In this document: piece after piece, positions 18,648-29,983 of the stretch
Layout: each line of letters starts with the position of its first letter
Numbering within the stretch: the first letter of the stretch is position 1
NCBI RefSeq assembly: GCF_028867965.1
Contig: NZ_JAPQNT010000002.1
Span: 248,001 to 312,000 of the forward strand
Origin: Flavobacterium sp. SUN046
GTDB taxonomy: Bacteria > Bacteroidota > Bacteroidia > Flavobacteriales > Flavobacteriaceae
DNA: 64,000 bases
Direction: 5' to 3'
Notes under the pieces: model-generated
What the model was told of the DNA's origin: nothing
Database searches by the model: none
What the model saw: the letters and a program-made list of their open reading frames with translations, nothing else
Program-made: the position numbers and the translations under genes

Positions 18648-18705
18648 AACACAAATTACACAAATTCACATAGATTAATTTGTGAAAATTTGTGTATTTT
18701 GTGTT
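18648..18705. repeat. Imperfect intergenic palindrome (acacaaattcaca type)
   Basis: Left arm 18648-18670 (AACACAAATTACACAAATT-CACA) pairs with right arm 18679-18705, with two small bulges. Each arm is itself a short tandem of ACACAAATT. It lies between the LOG-family gene and the MBOAT gene and has no coding potential. It could end the upstream transcript, but it lacks a clear U tract and looks more like a dispersed palindromic element. Confidence 0.7.
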
Positions 18706-18716
18706 GAATTATTTAA

Positions 18717-19442
18717 TTAGAAGTTTGGACTTAAAGTATATTTTTTATAAAATCTATCCAATTCTTCCACAACTTCGTCTTCGGTATCGACTATTTTTAT
18801 CAAATTCAAATCTTCAATATTAGCGTTGTGTTCTTCGGCAATCATTACGTTTTTAATCCAATCCATCAATCCCGACCAATAATGTGAACCAACTAAAATA
18901 ATAGGAAATTTTCCAATTTTCTTAGTTTGAATTAACGTAATCGCTTCAAACATTTCGTCTAAAGTTCCAAATCCGCCAGGCATTACTACAAATCCTTGTG
19001 AGTATTTGATAAACATAACTTTACGAACAAAAAAGTAATCGAAATTTAAGTTTTTATCCTTGTCAATATACGGATTGTAATGTTGTTCAAATGGTAATTC
19101 AATGTTTAATCCAACCGAAGTTCCTTCGCCAAGATGTGCGCCTTTATTTCCGGCTTCCATAATTCCCGGACCGCCACCAGTGATAACGCCGTAGCCTGCT
19201 TTACTGATTTTGTAGGCAATTTTTTCTGCCAATAAATAGTATTTGTTATCGGGTTTTGTTCTAGCCGAACCAAATATCGAAACACAAGGTCCAATTCGCG
19301 CCATAGTTTCATAACCGTTTACGAACTCCGACATGATTTTGAAAATTGCCCACGAGTCGTTAGAACGGATTTCGTTCCATGTTTTTTGTTTTAATTTATC
19401 TTGAATTAAATCGTCTTCATTTTTAAATTCTTCAAATTTCAT
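18717..19442 (-). CDS. LOG family (TIGR00730) Rossmann-fold nucleotide hydrolase
   Basis: 241 residues. The signature GGGPGIMEAGNKGAH (residues ~83-97) and PGGFGTLDE (residues ~152-160) identify the LOG / TIGR00730 family, whose studied members are phosphoribohydrolases that release a base from nucleoside 5'-monophosphates (cytokinin-activating enzymes in plants and some bacteria). The substrate in this bacterium is not known. It starts 11 bp after the stop of the DinB-like gene, so the two are probably cotranscribed. Confidence 0.88.
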   Translation of the reverse strand: MKFEEFKNEDDLIQDKLKQKTWNEIRSNDSWAIFKIMSEFVNGYETMARIGPCVSIFGSARTKPDNKYYLLAEKIAYKISKAGYGVITGGGPGIMEAGNKGAHLGEGTSVGLNIELPFEQHYNPYIDKDKNLNFDYFFVRKVMFIKYSQGFVVMPGGFGTLDEMFEAITLIQTKKIGKFPIILVGSHYWSGLMDWIKNVMIAEEHNANIEDLNLIKIVDTEDEVVEELDRFYKKYTLSPNF

Positions 19443-19453
19443 TTTTTATTCTT

Positions 19454-19906
19454 TTAATTTATTATTTTTTGTATTTGCAATCTATGTCTTAAAATGTGTA
19501 CAATTGCGTGTTCGAGCAAAGCTTCTAAGTCATAAGTTGTCCATGAAGTTACAATGATGGTTTTCATCATTTCAGCATCGCTCATAAGCCATTTATCTTC
19601 AAAAGTTGCTATGTGATAGGCAAACATTTTGTCAATTTCAACAAACGTTTCTTGTATTGAATTTAATGAAAATAAATATGGAATAACTTCCATTTCAAAA
19701 CTTTTTCGAGCATAATTTGAATACACATAACCCGAACGAACTATGTGTGTTGCAATATTTCTAATCGATTGAAAATCTTGTTCTTTAGTGAAATCAGTTT
19801 TCAAAAAAGCAACATCCGAAATAGATTTAAAAACTATTTTGAGTTCGTTTAATGCTTTTTCGTATTCGTCTGTTAATGCTCCGATAGCGCCTTTACGGTA
19901 GTTCAC
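19454..19906 (-). CDS. DinB-like superfamily protein
   Basis: 150 residues, largely helical, starting at GTG (19906). Histidines in THIVRSG, YHIATF and EHAIVHILRHRLQIQK near the C-terminus fit the four-helix DinB/YfiT-like fold, where His residues bind a metal. The family includes putative metal-dependent thiol transferases and many proteins of unknown role. It is the first gene of a likely two-gene unit with the LOG-family protein. Function is not assigned beyond the fold. Confidence 0.6.
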   Translation of the reverse strand: MNYRKGAIGALTDEYEKALNELKIVFKSISDVAFLKTDFTKEQDFQSIRNIATHIVRSGYVYSNYARKSFEMEVIPYLFSLNSIQETFVEIDKMFAYHIATFEDKWLMSDAEMMKTIIVTSWTTYDLEALLEHAIVHILRHRLQIQKIIN

Positions 19907-20006
19907 TTTATTTATTTTGCAATTTTCAACTTGCTAAAATACTTCTTTTTTTAAAAGTGACGTAATGGAAATGTAGAATAATGTTTTAGAATTTTATTTC
20001 TATAAT

Positions 20007-21925
<1,919 letters not shown>

Positions 21926-21934
21926 TTAATTAGA

Positions 21935-22993
21935 TTAATTTAATTTCTTAAAAATTGCTGTCATTTCTTCTTCGTTCAAACTTTCCATATCTACTAATTT
22001 TAAATCTTTTACCATTTTTAGAGTAGTAGTTTTGTACTTCAGAAAATGAGGTGATTTTAAATGAGATAAATAAGCCAATTTATTAGCATAAATTTCTATC
22101 AGTCTAAATTGATTTGGATTTTCTTTTTTGTACATCGGAAAAATAGAAATTACGCCACTTTCAAGTGACACTGATGCTGAAGATTCTTCTTTTAAAATTG
22201 CTTTATATTCTTCTAAATATTCGGGTAAAATTTCTATTTCAGATAGTCGCACCATCATATCATCTTCAGTAATTGGTAATAAAGGTTTTCCTATTATTTT
22301 TCTTATTGTATTGGCTTGAGTTTTATTAATTTTAGTTGCTATTATAGTTGCAATTTGTTCTAATTGAATATCACTAATACCAGTGTTTTTACCCATTGTA
22401 ATATGTACTTGTAATTGTGGTTCAACACCTTTCATTGATGCTAATGCCGAAATTGTTATCAATTCACGTTGTCGAAAGTTAAGCACATCACGACTAAAAA
22501 TATCTGCAAATAAATGCTCTTTCAAAAAAACATCCATAATAGGAGCGAAAGCATTTACACCTGTTTTTGTGCTTTTTTCTTCAATTCCGGTTAGTTTTTG
22601 TAAGTTTTCTTTACCTAATTGATATTTGTTTTTGCTATTTTTAATTTTCGATGCTTCGTCGCCTAAATTATCATTAATGCCTTTTTCTTTTCGTTCTTCA
22701 ATAAGTGCCATCAAAGTATTTATTGCATTTAAGCTTCGAGGAAAACCACAATAAGCATACAATTGAATCATAGCTTCTTTTATTTGATTGATTGTTAATC
22801 CAGCATCAAGACCAGTATTTAGTTCTTTTTTTAGATTTTCTAAATCACCAACTGCTGAATATGCCGAAATGCAAACCATACTTGTTTGATGGTTATTTAA
22901 AACTTCATTAGTATCTTTTTGTGCATTCATTTTTGAAGTACTTATTGTAAATATTAATAGAAAGATGCATTTAAAAAATTGATGTAATTTCAT
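21935..22993 (-). CDS. Secreted carboxymuconolactone decarboxylase-like protein with C-terminal ABM domain
   Basis: 352 residues with a signal peptide (MKLHQFFKCIFLLIFTISTSKMNAQ). Two CMD/AhpD-like helical repeats follow: one around residues 40-95 (YAYCGFPRSLNAINTL), the other around 145-225 (RQRELITISALASMKGVEPQLQVHITMGKNTG, with the conserved His). The last ~95 residues (VRLSEIEILPEYLEEYKAILKEE) look like an antibiotic biosynthesis monooxygenase (ABM) domain. There is no CxxC of the AhpD type in the second repeat, so a peroxidase role is not supported. The fusion and its export suggest action on a small organic molecule in the periplasm. It sits between cupin and AKR genes in the cluster. 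Confidence 0.82.
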   Translation of the reverse strand: MKLHQFFKCIFLLIFTISTSKMNAQKDTNEVLNNHQTSMVCISAYSAVGDLENLKKELNTGLDAGLTINQIKEAMIQLYAYCGFPRSLNAINTLMALIEERKEKGINDNLGDEASKIKNSKNKYQLGKENLQKLTGIEEKSTKTGVNAFAPIMDVFLKEHLFADIFSRDVLNFRQRELITISALASMKGVEPQLQVHITMGKNTGISDIQLEQIATIIATKINKTQANTIRKIIGKPLLPITEDDMMVRLSEIEILPEYLEEYKAILKEESSASVSLESGVISIFPMYKKENPNQFRLIEIYANKLAYLSHLKSPHFLKYKTTTLKMVKDLKLVDMESLNEEEMTAIFKKLN

Positions 22994-23004
22994 AATTACT
23001 ATAT

Positions 23005-23412
23005 TTAATTGGTTGCTGTAAATTCTTCGTCAGTAACAGGTTGTAACCAGTTCGCATTAGTTTCACCTTCATAGTTTGTTATAGCAATATGTACCATTTT
23101 AGTAGTTGTAGTTGCTCCATGCCAATGCACTACATTTTCAGGAATATTGATTACATCACCTTTTTTTATTGATTGTGCCGATTTATTTTTCTCTTTATAA
23201 ATTCCTTCGCCTTCAATTACAATTAAAACTTGTCCTTTTGGGTGTGTGTGCCAATTGGTTCTTGCGTTGGGTTCAAAAGTGACTGCGCCAATTATAAAAT
23301 TATTGTTTTTATCTTTTACTAAAAGTGTAGATAAATAGGCGTTTCCTTTAAAATATTCGTCAGATAATTTTTCGCCTTTTTCAAAAATTGAGCTGCTATT
23401 TTTATCATTCAT
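23005..23412 (-). CDS. Cupin domain protein
   Basis: The start is placed at ATG 23412 (MNDKNSSSIFEKGE); the upstream in-frame TTG adds 18 residues without family likeness. About 135 residues. The double-stranded beta-helix carries both cupin motifs: TNWHTHPKGQVLIVIEGEG with two His ligands, and GDVINIPENVVHWHGA with the third His. Such small cupins are often found with carboxymuconolactone decarboxylase-like genes, as here (12 bp upstream of one). Enzyme activity unknown. Confidence 0.88.
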   Translation of the reverse strand: MNDKNSSSIFEKGEKLSDEYFKGNAYLSTLLVKDKNNNFIIGAVTFEPNARTNWHTHPKGQVLIVIEGEGIYKEKNKSAQSIKKGDVINIPENVVHWHGATTTTKMVHIAITNYEGETNANWLQPVTDEEFTATN

Positions 23413-23475
23413 ATAATTGCTTTTTATGTAAATTTCGTTATTATTTTGGAAAAACAAACGGATCAACCCATAATT

Positions 23476-24321
23476 TTATTCTGAAAAACCAGTTGATAAT
23501 GATTGTTTTTTCCAATTTTCTAATTCATTATTAACAATTTTCATTTTTGCGATGGCAGTTTTATAAGCATCTTCACCCATAAAAAAATGCAACGCTGGAT
23601 TTTCTTCATTACTCATTTTTATTATCGCTGTGGCTGCTTTTTCAGGATCACCTTCTTGATTTCCATTCATTTTATTGGCTACAAGTAATTCCGATTGACG
23701 TACAGAAACATAAGCATCAATTGGATTTTTTGCCGACATTATGGATCCTTTTTCTAAAAAATTAGTACGAAGATGTCCAGGATAAACCAAGGTAGTTTTG
23801 ATACCAAATTCTCTCGCTTCAACTGCCAAACTTTCAGTCATTCCAGCAACTGCAAATTTAGTAGCACAATAACTTGACCAACCAGCAAAACCTCCGCTAA
23901 AACCTGCCATTGATGAAATAGTGAAAAAATGTCCTGATTTTTGATTTCTAAAATAAGGTATTGTGTTGCGAATTACATTAAAAACACCAAATACATTTAC
24001 ATCAAAATTTTTGCGAACTTCATCATCAGATAATTCTTCAATTGTGCCAACTTGAGTGTAACCAGCATTGTTTACTACAACATCTATTTTTTGAAAATAC
24101 TGTACCGTTTTAGAAATGGCTAATGCTACATTTTTATCATCAACAATATTCATTTCAAGTGGAAAAAAACAATTTGATTTTTCTCCAATTGCCAAAATTA
24201 AATCATTTAATTTTCTTGATGTAGCTGCAACTTTGTAACCTTCAAGCAATAATTTTTTAACTAAATTAAGTCCTAAACCTTTAGAAGCACCAGTTACAAA
24301 CCACACTTTTTTAGTATCCAT
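23476..24321 (-). CDS. Short-chain dehydrogenase/reductase (SDR)
   Basis: 281 residues of classical SDR form: NAD(P)-binding TGASKGLGLNLVKKL near the N-terminus, NNAGYTQVG in the middle, and the catalytic Ser and YxxxK in SSMAGFSGGFAGW-SSYCATKFAV. It would oxidise or reduce an alcohol/carbonyl substrate with NAD(P)(H). It lies 5 bp after the SnoaL-like gene and belongs to the seven-gene minus-strand cluster. Confidence 0.93.
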   Translation of the reverse strand: MDTKKVWFVTGASKGLGLNLVKKLLLEGYKVAATSRKLNDLILAIGEKSNCFFPLEMNIVDDKNVALAISKTVQYFQKIDVVVNNAGYTQVGTIEELSDDEVRKNFDVNVFGVFNVIRNTIPYFRNQKSGHFFTISSMAGFSGGFAGWSSYCATKFAVAGMTESLAVEAREFGIKTTLVYPGHLRTNFLEKGSIMSAKNPIDAYVSVRQSELLVANKMNGNQEGDPEKAATAIIKMSNEENPALHFFMGEDAYKTAIAKMKIVNNELENWKKQSLSTGFSE

Positions 24322-24326
24322 TATAT

Positions 24327-24737
24327 TTATTTTTTAATTGGCTCGATTAAAGATTCTGATATTGCAAAACTATCTTCGAGCAATCTATATTTTTCAATTA
24401 ATCCATTTTTTATGGTCATTTGGATATAAAAAATAGAGCTAACCAATTTACCAGTTGACAGCATTTTTACGGTAAATTCTCCAGCAATTACAGCATCTTC
24501 CTTATCAATAAATATATTATTTATAGTTCCTGAAATAGGTTCAACTTTTTTCCAAAGTAATTGATAAAATTCTTTGACTTCTTCTCTAGTATTTCTTTGT
24601 CCAAACCATTCTGCTGCATTTGGATTTCCAGGTAGATTCCAGTCTATATTTTTCGCAAAAAGAAGTGTAAGATTTTCAAGATCTCTTTTGGAGAGAAAAT
24701 TCAAAAATTGGTCAATTGTATTTTTAGTTGATTGCAT
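24327..24737 (-). CDS. NTF2-like (SnoaL-type) protein
   Basis: 136 residues with the cone-shaped alpha+beta NTF2/SnoaL pattern: an N-terminal helix IDQFLNFLSKRDLENLTLLFAKNIDWNLPGNP, then strands such as DAVIAGEFTVKMLSTGKLVSSIFYIQMTIKNGLIEKYRLLED. Members are small isomerase-, hydrolase- or dehydratase-like proteins or binding domains. It is tightly packed (2 bp after the MBL gene, 5 bp before the SDR gene), so co-function with both is likely. Confidence 0.8.
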   Translation of the reverse strand: MQSTKNTIDQFLNFLSKRDLENLTLLFAKNIDWNLPGNPNAAEWFGQRNTREEVKEFYQLLWKKVEPISGTINNIFIDKEDAVIAGEFTVKMLSTGKLVSSIFYIQMTIKNGLIEKYRLLEDSFAISESLIEPIKK

Positions 24738-24739
24738 TA

Positions 24740-25639
24740 CTACTTTTTTTTTAAAGGCGATAGTTTATAAGGTTCGCCTGGAGCAAGAACAACAATTCGT
24801 TCGGGATTCACAATTAATTTTTTTAATTCGTCAGGGTTTCCGTTAAAAGGAGCAAAATCGGGTGCATCAATTGTGCCCCAATGCGAAAGCAATAGTGGTG
24901 TGTTTGGGTAAGCATTTGCAATTTTTACAGCACCAGCCAATGTAAAATGCCACTCGCTATCAGAAAAATCAAATAGTATTGCATCAGGAGCTGGAGACAT
25001 AGTTAAATGTTCCGGCATTAATTTAGAATCGCCTTCTGCCCAAATTGTTCCGTCTGGTGTTGTGATTAAAAATCCGGTGCAATCTTGTTTTTCAAAAAAT
25101 CGTTTTGCAGTTCCTGGATACGCATTTTGCCATTGATGATCAGCTGGCGTTAATTTAATTTTGATGTTTTTTACTTTAAATGTTGCTCCAATTTTATGTC
25201 CGAATGATTTCCAACCCAAGTTTTTCATTAATGAATCAACATAAATAGTTGAATGAAAAGCCTTTGTATTTTTGGCTAAATCGGTATTTGTTGGAATACT
25301 AAAATGATCGTTATCTGAATGCGTTATTAATACAGCATCTAAACTTGGAATTGCTGATGGTTTTATAGGATAATCAATCATTACTGGCATATCAAAGTCT
25401 TTTAGTAAAGGATCAACCATAATTGTTGTTCCACGACTGTTTATTAAAAATCCTGCATTTCCTGTCCACCTAATAATTGTTCCATCAGTTTTTGTAAACG
25501 CTTCATTGCCAAACGGAATTGTTTTTGGCGCTTTGGCCTGAAACTTTTTGACTTTTGTGCTGTCAGAATTTGTTTGTGCCGATAAATTTATACTGCCAAT
25601 TGCTAGAAATAAAAAGGTTAGATTTAGTGTTTTTTTCAT
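24740..25639 (-). CDS. Secreted MBL-fold metallohydrolase (UlaG-like)
   Basis: The start is placed at ATG 25639 (MKKTLNLTFLFLAIGSINLSAQ), giving a signal peptide and a 4 bp gap to the upstream gene; the longer frame from 25687 overlaps that gene and lacks a signal. About 299 residues. The metal site motif reads LITHSDNDHFS, with further His and Asp in TPADHQWQ, WAEGDSKL and LLLSHWG. The order resembles UlaG-like lactonase/hydrolases. Substrate unknown; the cluster context of oxidoreductases suggests a lactone or ester product. Confidence 0.85.
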   Translation of the reverse strand: MKKTLNLTFLFLAIGSINLSAQTNSDSTKVKKFQAKAPKTIPFGNEAFTKTDGTIIRWTGNAGFLINSRGTTIMVDPLLKDFDMPVMIDYPIKPSAIPSLDAVLITHSDNDHFSIPTNTDLAKNTKAFHSTIYVDSLMKNLGWKSFGHKIGATFKVKNIKIKLTPADHQWQNAYPGTAKRFFEKQDCTGFLITTPDGTIWAEGDSKLMPEHLTMSPAPDAILFDFSDSEWHFTLAGAVKIANAYPNTPLLLSHWGTIDAPDFAPFNGNPDELKKLIVNPERIVVLAPGEPYKLSPLKKK

Positions 25640-25643
25640 GATT

Positions 25644-26405
25644 TTATGTTTTTGTGTATTTTTTACTGAAGGAATAAACCAATCCAATATTCCAAATAAA
25701 GTCCTTTCCTGCGATAGTTGATTCTATTTTTTTATTGACAATTGAATTAATTACTAAAGGAAAACCTTTACGTTCGAGATTGAAAGTTGCACTACTATAA
25801 AAACCATCTTTGTTATCCATTTTTAGATAAAAAACCTGTGGTTGAAACTTAAGTTGAATTTTTTTATAAATTTTGATATTTGAAATGGTACTATTAAGTG
25901 CTATAAAATGAGTGTTTTGTGTTACATCATTTTCAATTCCGTGAGAATATAAGTAGTAAATTCCGAGATTAATATTTTTAGTGAAGGCATAATTAGGAAA
26001 AACTTCGCTTGCAAGAAATCGTCTTGAAGTTAAATATTCTTTTTCAATTCCGTTTACAATAAATTTTTCTTCTCTAAAAACTAATGCAGGATGTGCGCCA
26101 ACAGACAGCTTAATTTTTTTGTCTTTTAAAATTTTATACCGCCACCAAAATACAAAAGTCCAAGGTTTTCCTTCTAGAGAAAAGCGAAGTTGTGGTTCAA
26201 ACTTTAATCGGTCATTTCCTGCTGACATATCAAAAATTGCGGCAGGTTTTCCTAATGTAAAGTTGGGTAAAAGTGAAATTCCGTTGTTGGTAATAGTTGT
26301 GCCACCACCAAAATAAAATGGTTTGTTAGGAGTTATTTCTTGTGCAGAAATAAAATTATAGTTTATTGTTAAACAAATAATTAGAAATAAATATCGCAGC
26401 GTCAT
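25644..26405 (-). CDS. Predicted outer-membrane beta-barrel protein, first gene of the redox cluster
   Basis: 253 residues with a signal peptide (MTLRYLFLIICLTINYNFISAQ). The rest is alternating amphipathic beta-strands rich in aromatic residues (RFSLEGKPWTFVFWWRYKILKDKKIKLSVGAHPALVF, KIQLKFQPQVFYLKM), ending in VYSFSKKYTKT. No specific family is recognised. A good promoter lies upstream on the minus strand (26431-26464), marking this as the first gene of the seven-gene operon. A small barrel or outer-membrane-associated protein is the best description. Confidence 0.7.
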   Translation of the reverse strand: MTLRYLFLIICLTINYNFISAQEITPNKPFYFGGGTTITNNGISLLPNFTLGKPAAIFDMSAGNDRLKFEPQLRFSLEGKPWTFVFWWRYKILKDKKIKLSVGAHPALVFREEKFIVNGIEKEYLTSRRFLASEVFPNYAFTKNINLGIYYLYSHGIENDVTQNTHFIALNSTISNIKIYKKIQLKFQPQVFYLKMDNKDGFYSSATFNLERKGFPLVINSIVNKKIESTIAGKDFIWNIGLVYSFSKKYTKT

Positions 26406-26430
26406 TTGTATGATTTAAAATACAAATTAA

Positions 26431-26464
26431 CAAAAATAAGCTACAAATGAATAACTATTTTCAA
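26431..26464 (-). promoter_or_regulatory. Promoter of the seven-gene redox operon
   Basis: On the minus strand, -33 TTG (complement of 26462-26464) and -7 TATTTTTG (complement of 26431-26438) are separated by 23 bp, within the range known for Flavobacterium promoters. The box is 26 bp before the ATG at 26405. Confidence 0.55.
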
Positions 26465-26491
26465 ATCAAAACTTACGAAAATCAAATAATT

Positions 26492-27040
26492 TTATTCTTT
26501 ATTTTCCCATTCCCATTTCAATAAAGAAAAACAATGCGAATCTTCATTTTTGCCATTTACAACATAATCTTCTCGCATAATGCCTTCTTTGGTAAAGCCA
26601 TTTTTCAATAATAATTTTAGTGAAGGTTCGTTTTCAATCGCTATTAATGCTTCAATGCGGTGGAGGTTTAATTTGGTAAATCCGTATTCCAAAACAGTTT
26701 TTAATGCTTCGCTCATCAATCCTTTTTGTTTGAAGGTTTCATTTCGCATGTTGTAAAAAATTTCGGCGCGTTTGTGAGTGGCATTCCAAGTGTGAAAACC
26801 ACATTCGCCAATTGGTAAATTGGTAGCTTTATCAATCATTAGAAATACAAAAATAGACAGTCTGTGAGTTTCAACTCCTTTTTCGTACATTTCTTTATAG
26901 TGTTCGTATCCAAATTCGTCAAATCCAAAATAAGTAATAATTTCTTCTTTCGTTTTGGTATTGAATAATTCGTTAATTATGGCAGGCGTGATGCTTTTTA
27001 GAATCAGTCGTTCGGTGGTTATCTCAATTTGATTTTCCAT
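26492..27040 (-). CDS. GNAT family N-acetyltransferase (RimJ/RimL-like)
   Basis: 182 residues. The pattern ITTERLILKSITPAIINELF at the N-terminus, PIGECGFHTW, EIFYNMRNETFKQKGLMSEALKTVLEYGF (acetyl-CoA binding) and NLHRIEALIAIENEPSLKLLLKNGFTKEGIMRED is that of the RimJ/RimL branch, which acetylates protein N-termini or small amines. It starts 4 bp after the uvrA stop, so it is likely cotranscribed with uvrA. The target is unknown. Confidence 0.92.
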   Translation of the reverse strand: MENQIEITTERLILKSITPAIINELFNTKTKEEIITYFGFDEFGYEHYKEMYEKGVETHRLSIFVFLMIDKATNLPIGECGFHTWNATHKRAEIFYNMRNETFKQKGLMSEALKTVLEYGFTKLNLHRIEALIAIENEPSLKLLLKNGFTKEGIMREDYVVNGKNEDSHCFSLLKWEWENKE

Positions 27041-27044
27041 AATT

Positions 27045-29876
27045 TTAATTCATTTCCTTTTTCAAAAACTGCGCAGTATAACTTTTTTTATTCTTAATGA
27101 TTTCCTCTGGAGTTCCTTTACAAATGATTTCTCCGCCACCTTTTCCGCCTTCTAAACCTACGTCAATAATGTAATCGGCAAGTTTTACAACATCAAGATT
27201 GTGCTCGATAATCAATACGGTATTTCCCTTATCGACCAATTTGTTAATTACATCCATCAATACGCGAATGTCTTCGAAATGCAAACCAGTTGTAGGTTCG
27301 TCCATAATGTAAAACGTGTTACCAGTATCTTTTTTAGACAATTCTGCCGATAATTTTATACGTTGTGCTTCGCCACCAGATAACGTTGTACTTTGCTGAC
27401 CGAGTGTGATATATCCTAATCCAACATCCTGAATGGTTTTTACTTTTCGATAAATTTTCGGAATATTTTCAAAAAAAGGAACCGCTTCATCAACGGTCAT
27501 ATTCAACACATCAGAAATTGATTTTCCTTTAAAACGAATTTCTAAAGTTTCACGATTAAATCGTTTGCCTTGACACGTTTCACATTCTACATATACATCA
27601 GGTAAAAAACTCATTTCTATAGTTCTAACACCCGAACCTTCGCAAGTTTCGCATCGTCCGCCTTTCACATTAAAACTAAATCTTCCTGCTTTATAACCAC
27701 GAATCATGGCTTCTGGAGTCAAAGTAAACAGATTTCTAACTTCACTAAAAACATCAGTATATGTTGCTGGATTGCTTCGCGGTGTTCTACCAATCGGACT
27801 TTGATCGATGTCAATGACTTTGTCAATATGTTCTAAACCTTCAATTTTTTTGTACGGTTGCGGTTTCTTAACGCCATTAAAAATATGCGCGTTCAAGATA
27901 GGATAAAGGGTTTCATTAATTAATGTTGATTTTCCACTTCCAGAAACTCCAGTTACGCAAATGAGTTTTCCTAACGGAAATTCTACCGTTACATTTTTTA
28001 AATTATTCCCAGTTGCACCCGATAATTTCAAAAATTTTCCATTGCCTTCACGACGCTTTTTCGGAACTTCAATTTGCATTTTTCCATTCAAATATTGCGC
28101 TGTAATTGTGTTTTCTTGCAATAATTCTTTTGGAGTTCCTTTACTGATAATGTTTCCACCAAATTTTCCTGCTTTTGGACCAATATCAATTACATAATCG
28201 GCACATTCAATCATGTCTTTGTCGTGTTCAACAACCAAAACGGAGTTGCCAATATCACGAAGATTTTTTAAGGAATTGATCAAGCGTTCGTTATCACGTT
28301 GGTGCAATCCGATGCTTGGTTCGTCTAAAATATAAAGAACTCCAACCAACTGCGAGCCAATTTGTGTTGCCAAACGAATACGTTGCGCTTCGCCACCAGA
28401 AAGTGATTTAGAACTTCGGCTTAGCGATAAGTAATTCAAACCAACATCTAATAAAAATTTCAATCTATCATTGATTTCTTTTAGGATTTCGGTTGCGATA
28501 GTTTTTTGTTTTTCAGATAATGTTTTGGGTAATTTTGAAAACCATTCTACTAATTCTGAAATATCCATTGCCGATAATTCAGCAATATTTTTATCGTTTA
28601 TTTTAAAGAAAAGCGATTCTTTTTTTAATCGTGAACCTTCACAAACCGGACAATTAATTTCGTCCATAAATTCTTTTGCCCAACGTTTTATAGAAGAAGA
28701 ATTACTTTCGTCAAATTGGTTTTTGATGAATTTAGAAATTCCTTCAAATTCGATTTTGTAATCTTTAGTAACTCCAGCAGTTTTTGATGTTACTGAAAAT
28801 TTTTCGTTGCCACCATTCAAAATCATTTCCATGGCTTCTTCGGAAATGGTTTCGATAGCATCGGTTAATTTAAAACCATATTTTTCGCCAATAATTTCCA
28901 ATTGCTTGAACATCCACGACGATTTATATTCGCCTAATGGTGCAAATCCGCCTTTATTAATTGATAATTTTGGATTCGGAATTATTTTTTTTCTGTTGAT
29001 TTCGTTTATAATTCCCAAACCATTACAATGTTCGCATGCACCTTTGGGAGAATTGAATGAAAATAAATTGGGTTCCGGATTTTGATACGAAATTCCAGTT
29101 GTTGGACACATCAACGTTCTACTAAAAAATCGAACTTCATCACTTTCGTGTTCAATAACCATCATTACATCTTCGCCGTGATACATTGCGGTTTTGATAC
29201 TTTCAGACAAACGTTTGTCGGTATCTTCATCATCCTCAACAGCTAATCTATCAATTACAATTTCAATATCGTGGGTTTTGTATCGGTCTAATTTCATTCC
29301 AGTTGTGATGTCGGTAATTTTGCCGTTTACACGAACTTTTACAAAACCTTGTTTGGCAATTTGTTGGAATAATTCGGCATAATGACCTTTTCTAGCACGA
29401 ATAATCGGTGCTAAAACATTGATGCGTTTTCCGATAAAGTTTTCTTTAATCAACTCTTTTATTTGTTCATCCGAATAGGAAACCATTTTTTCGCCAGTAT
29501 TGTAACTGAATGCATCTCCAGCACGAGCATAAAGCAAACGTAGAAAATCGTAAATTTCTGTAATAGTTCCAACGGTTGAACGTGGCGATTTACTTGTCGT
29601 TTTTTGTTCGATAGCAATTACTGGTGAAAGTCCGTCGATTTTATCAACATCAGGACGCTCCAATCCGCCAAGAAATTGTCTTGCATACGCCGAAAACGTT
29701 TCGATGTAACGACGTTGACCTTCGGCATAAATAGTATCGAAAGCCAAAGATGATTTTCCCGAACCCGAAAGCCCAGTTATTACCACCAATTGTTCTCTCG
29801 GGATTTTAATATCTATATTTTTGAGGTTATGAACTCGCGCTCCGATTACCTCAATTGTATTTTCGTTTTCTAGCAT
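27045..29876 (-). CDS. uvrA: Excinuclease ABC subunit A (UvrA)
   Basis: 943 residues, full length. UvrA is the dimeric ATPase that finds bulky DNA lesions and loads UvrB in nucleotide excision repair. It has two ABC modules: Walker [12 protein letters not shown] near residue 34 and [11 protein letters not shown] near residue 640, signature [12 protein letters not shown] and [12 protein letters not shown], and Walker [13 protein letters not shown] and [12 protein letters not shown]. The C-terminal zinc finger CETCEGSG ... CETCQGKRF is complete. The first zinc module reads CPTTG ... CEHCNGLG, so one Cys of the usual first CxxC pair is Thr. The gene heads a unit with the GNAT gene. Confidence 0.98.
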   Translation of the reverse strand: MLENENTIEVIGARVHNLKNIDIKIPREQLVVITGLSGSGKSSLAFDTIYAEGQRRYIETFSAYARQFLGGLERPDVDKIDGLSPVIAIEQKTTSKSPRSTVGTITEIYDFLRLLYARAGDAFSYNTGEKMVSYSDEQIKELIKENFIGKRINVLAPIIRARKGHYAELFQQIAKQGFVKVRVNGKITDITTGMKLDRYKTHDIEIVIDRLAVEDDEDTDKRLSESIKTAMYHGEDVMMVIEHESDEVRFFSRTLMCPTTGISYQNPEPNLFSFNSPKGACEHCNGLGIINEINRKKIIPNPKLSINKGGFAPLGEYKSSWMFKQLEIIGEKYGFKLTDAIETISEEAMEMILNGGNEKFSVTSKTAGVTKDYKIEFEGISKFIKNQFDESNSSSIKRWAKEFMDEINCPVCEGSRLKKESLFFKINDKNIAELSAMDISELVEWFSKLPKTLSEKQKTIATEILKEINDRLKFLLDVGLNYLSLSRSSKSLSGGEAQRIRLATQIGSQLVGVLYILDEPSIGLHQRDNERLINSLKNLRDIGNSVLVVEHDKDMIECADYVIDIGPKAGKFGGNIISKGTPKELLQENTITAQYLNGKMQIEVPKKRREGNGKFLKLSGATGNNLKNVTVEFPLGKLICVTGVSGSGKSTLINETLYPILNAHIFNGVKKPQPYKKIEGLEHIDKVIDIDQSPIGRTPRSNPATYTDVFSEVRNLFTLTPEAMIRGYKAGRFSFNVKGGRCETCEGSGVRTIEMSFLPDVYVECETCQGKRFNRETLEIRFKGKSISDVLNMTVDEAVPFFENIPKIYRKVKTIQDVGLGYITLGQQSTTLSGGEAQRIKLSAELSKKDTGNTFYIMDEPTTGLHFEDIRVLMDVINKLVDKGNTVLIIEHNLDVVKLADYIIDVGLEGGKGGGEIICKGTPEEIIKNKKSYTAQFLKKEMN

Positions 29877-29892
29877 AATTTTAGTGAAAACG

Positions 29893-29900
29893 CAAAAGTA
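29893..29900 (-). promoter_or_regulatory. -7 promoter box of uvrA
   Basis: Minus-strand TACTTTTG matches TAnnTTTG, 17 bp before the uvrA ATG. No convincing -33 element is seen. Confidence 0.4.
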
Positions 29901-29931
29901 CGATTTTAACGATAAATTTTAGGTAGACATC

Positions 29932-29963
29932 TTGGAAGAATTTGTTAAAGATTTTTATATTTG
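29932..29963 (+). promoter_or_regulatory. Promoter of the hypothetical gene at 29984
   Basis: TTG at 29932-29934 and TATATTTG at 29956-29963, spaced by 21 bp, fit the Flavobacterium -33/-7 consensus. The box lies inside the longer reading frame that begins at 29942, so the gene must start at the ATG at 29984, about 20 bp downstream. Confidence 0.65.
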
Positions 29964-29983
29964 AAGAAAATAAAAGACACAAT

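Noticed and set aside
25640..25687. Longer N-terminus for the MBL-fold protein
   Set aside because: It would overlap the previous gene and hide the signal peptide that begins at the ATG at 25639.
28471..29085. Plus-strand open frames within uvrA
   Set aside because: Antisense to a fully conserved UvrA; composition follows the mirror of UvrA codons.
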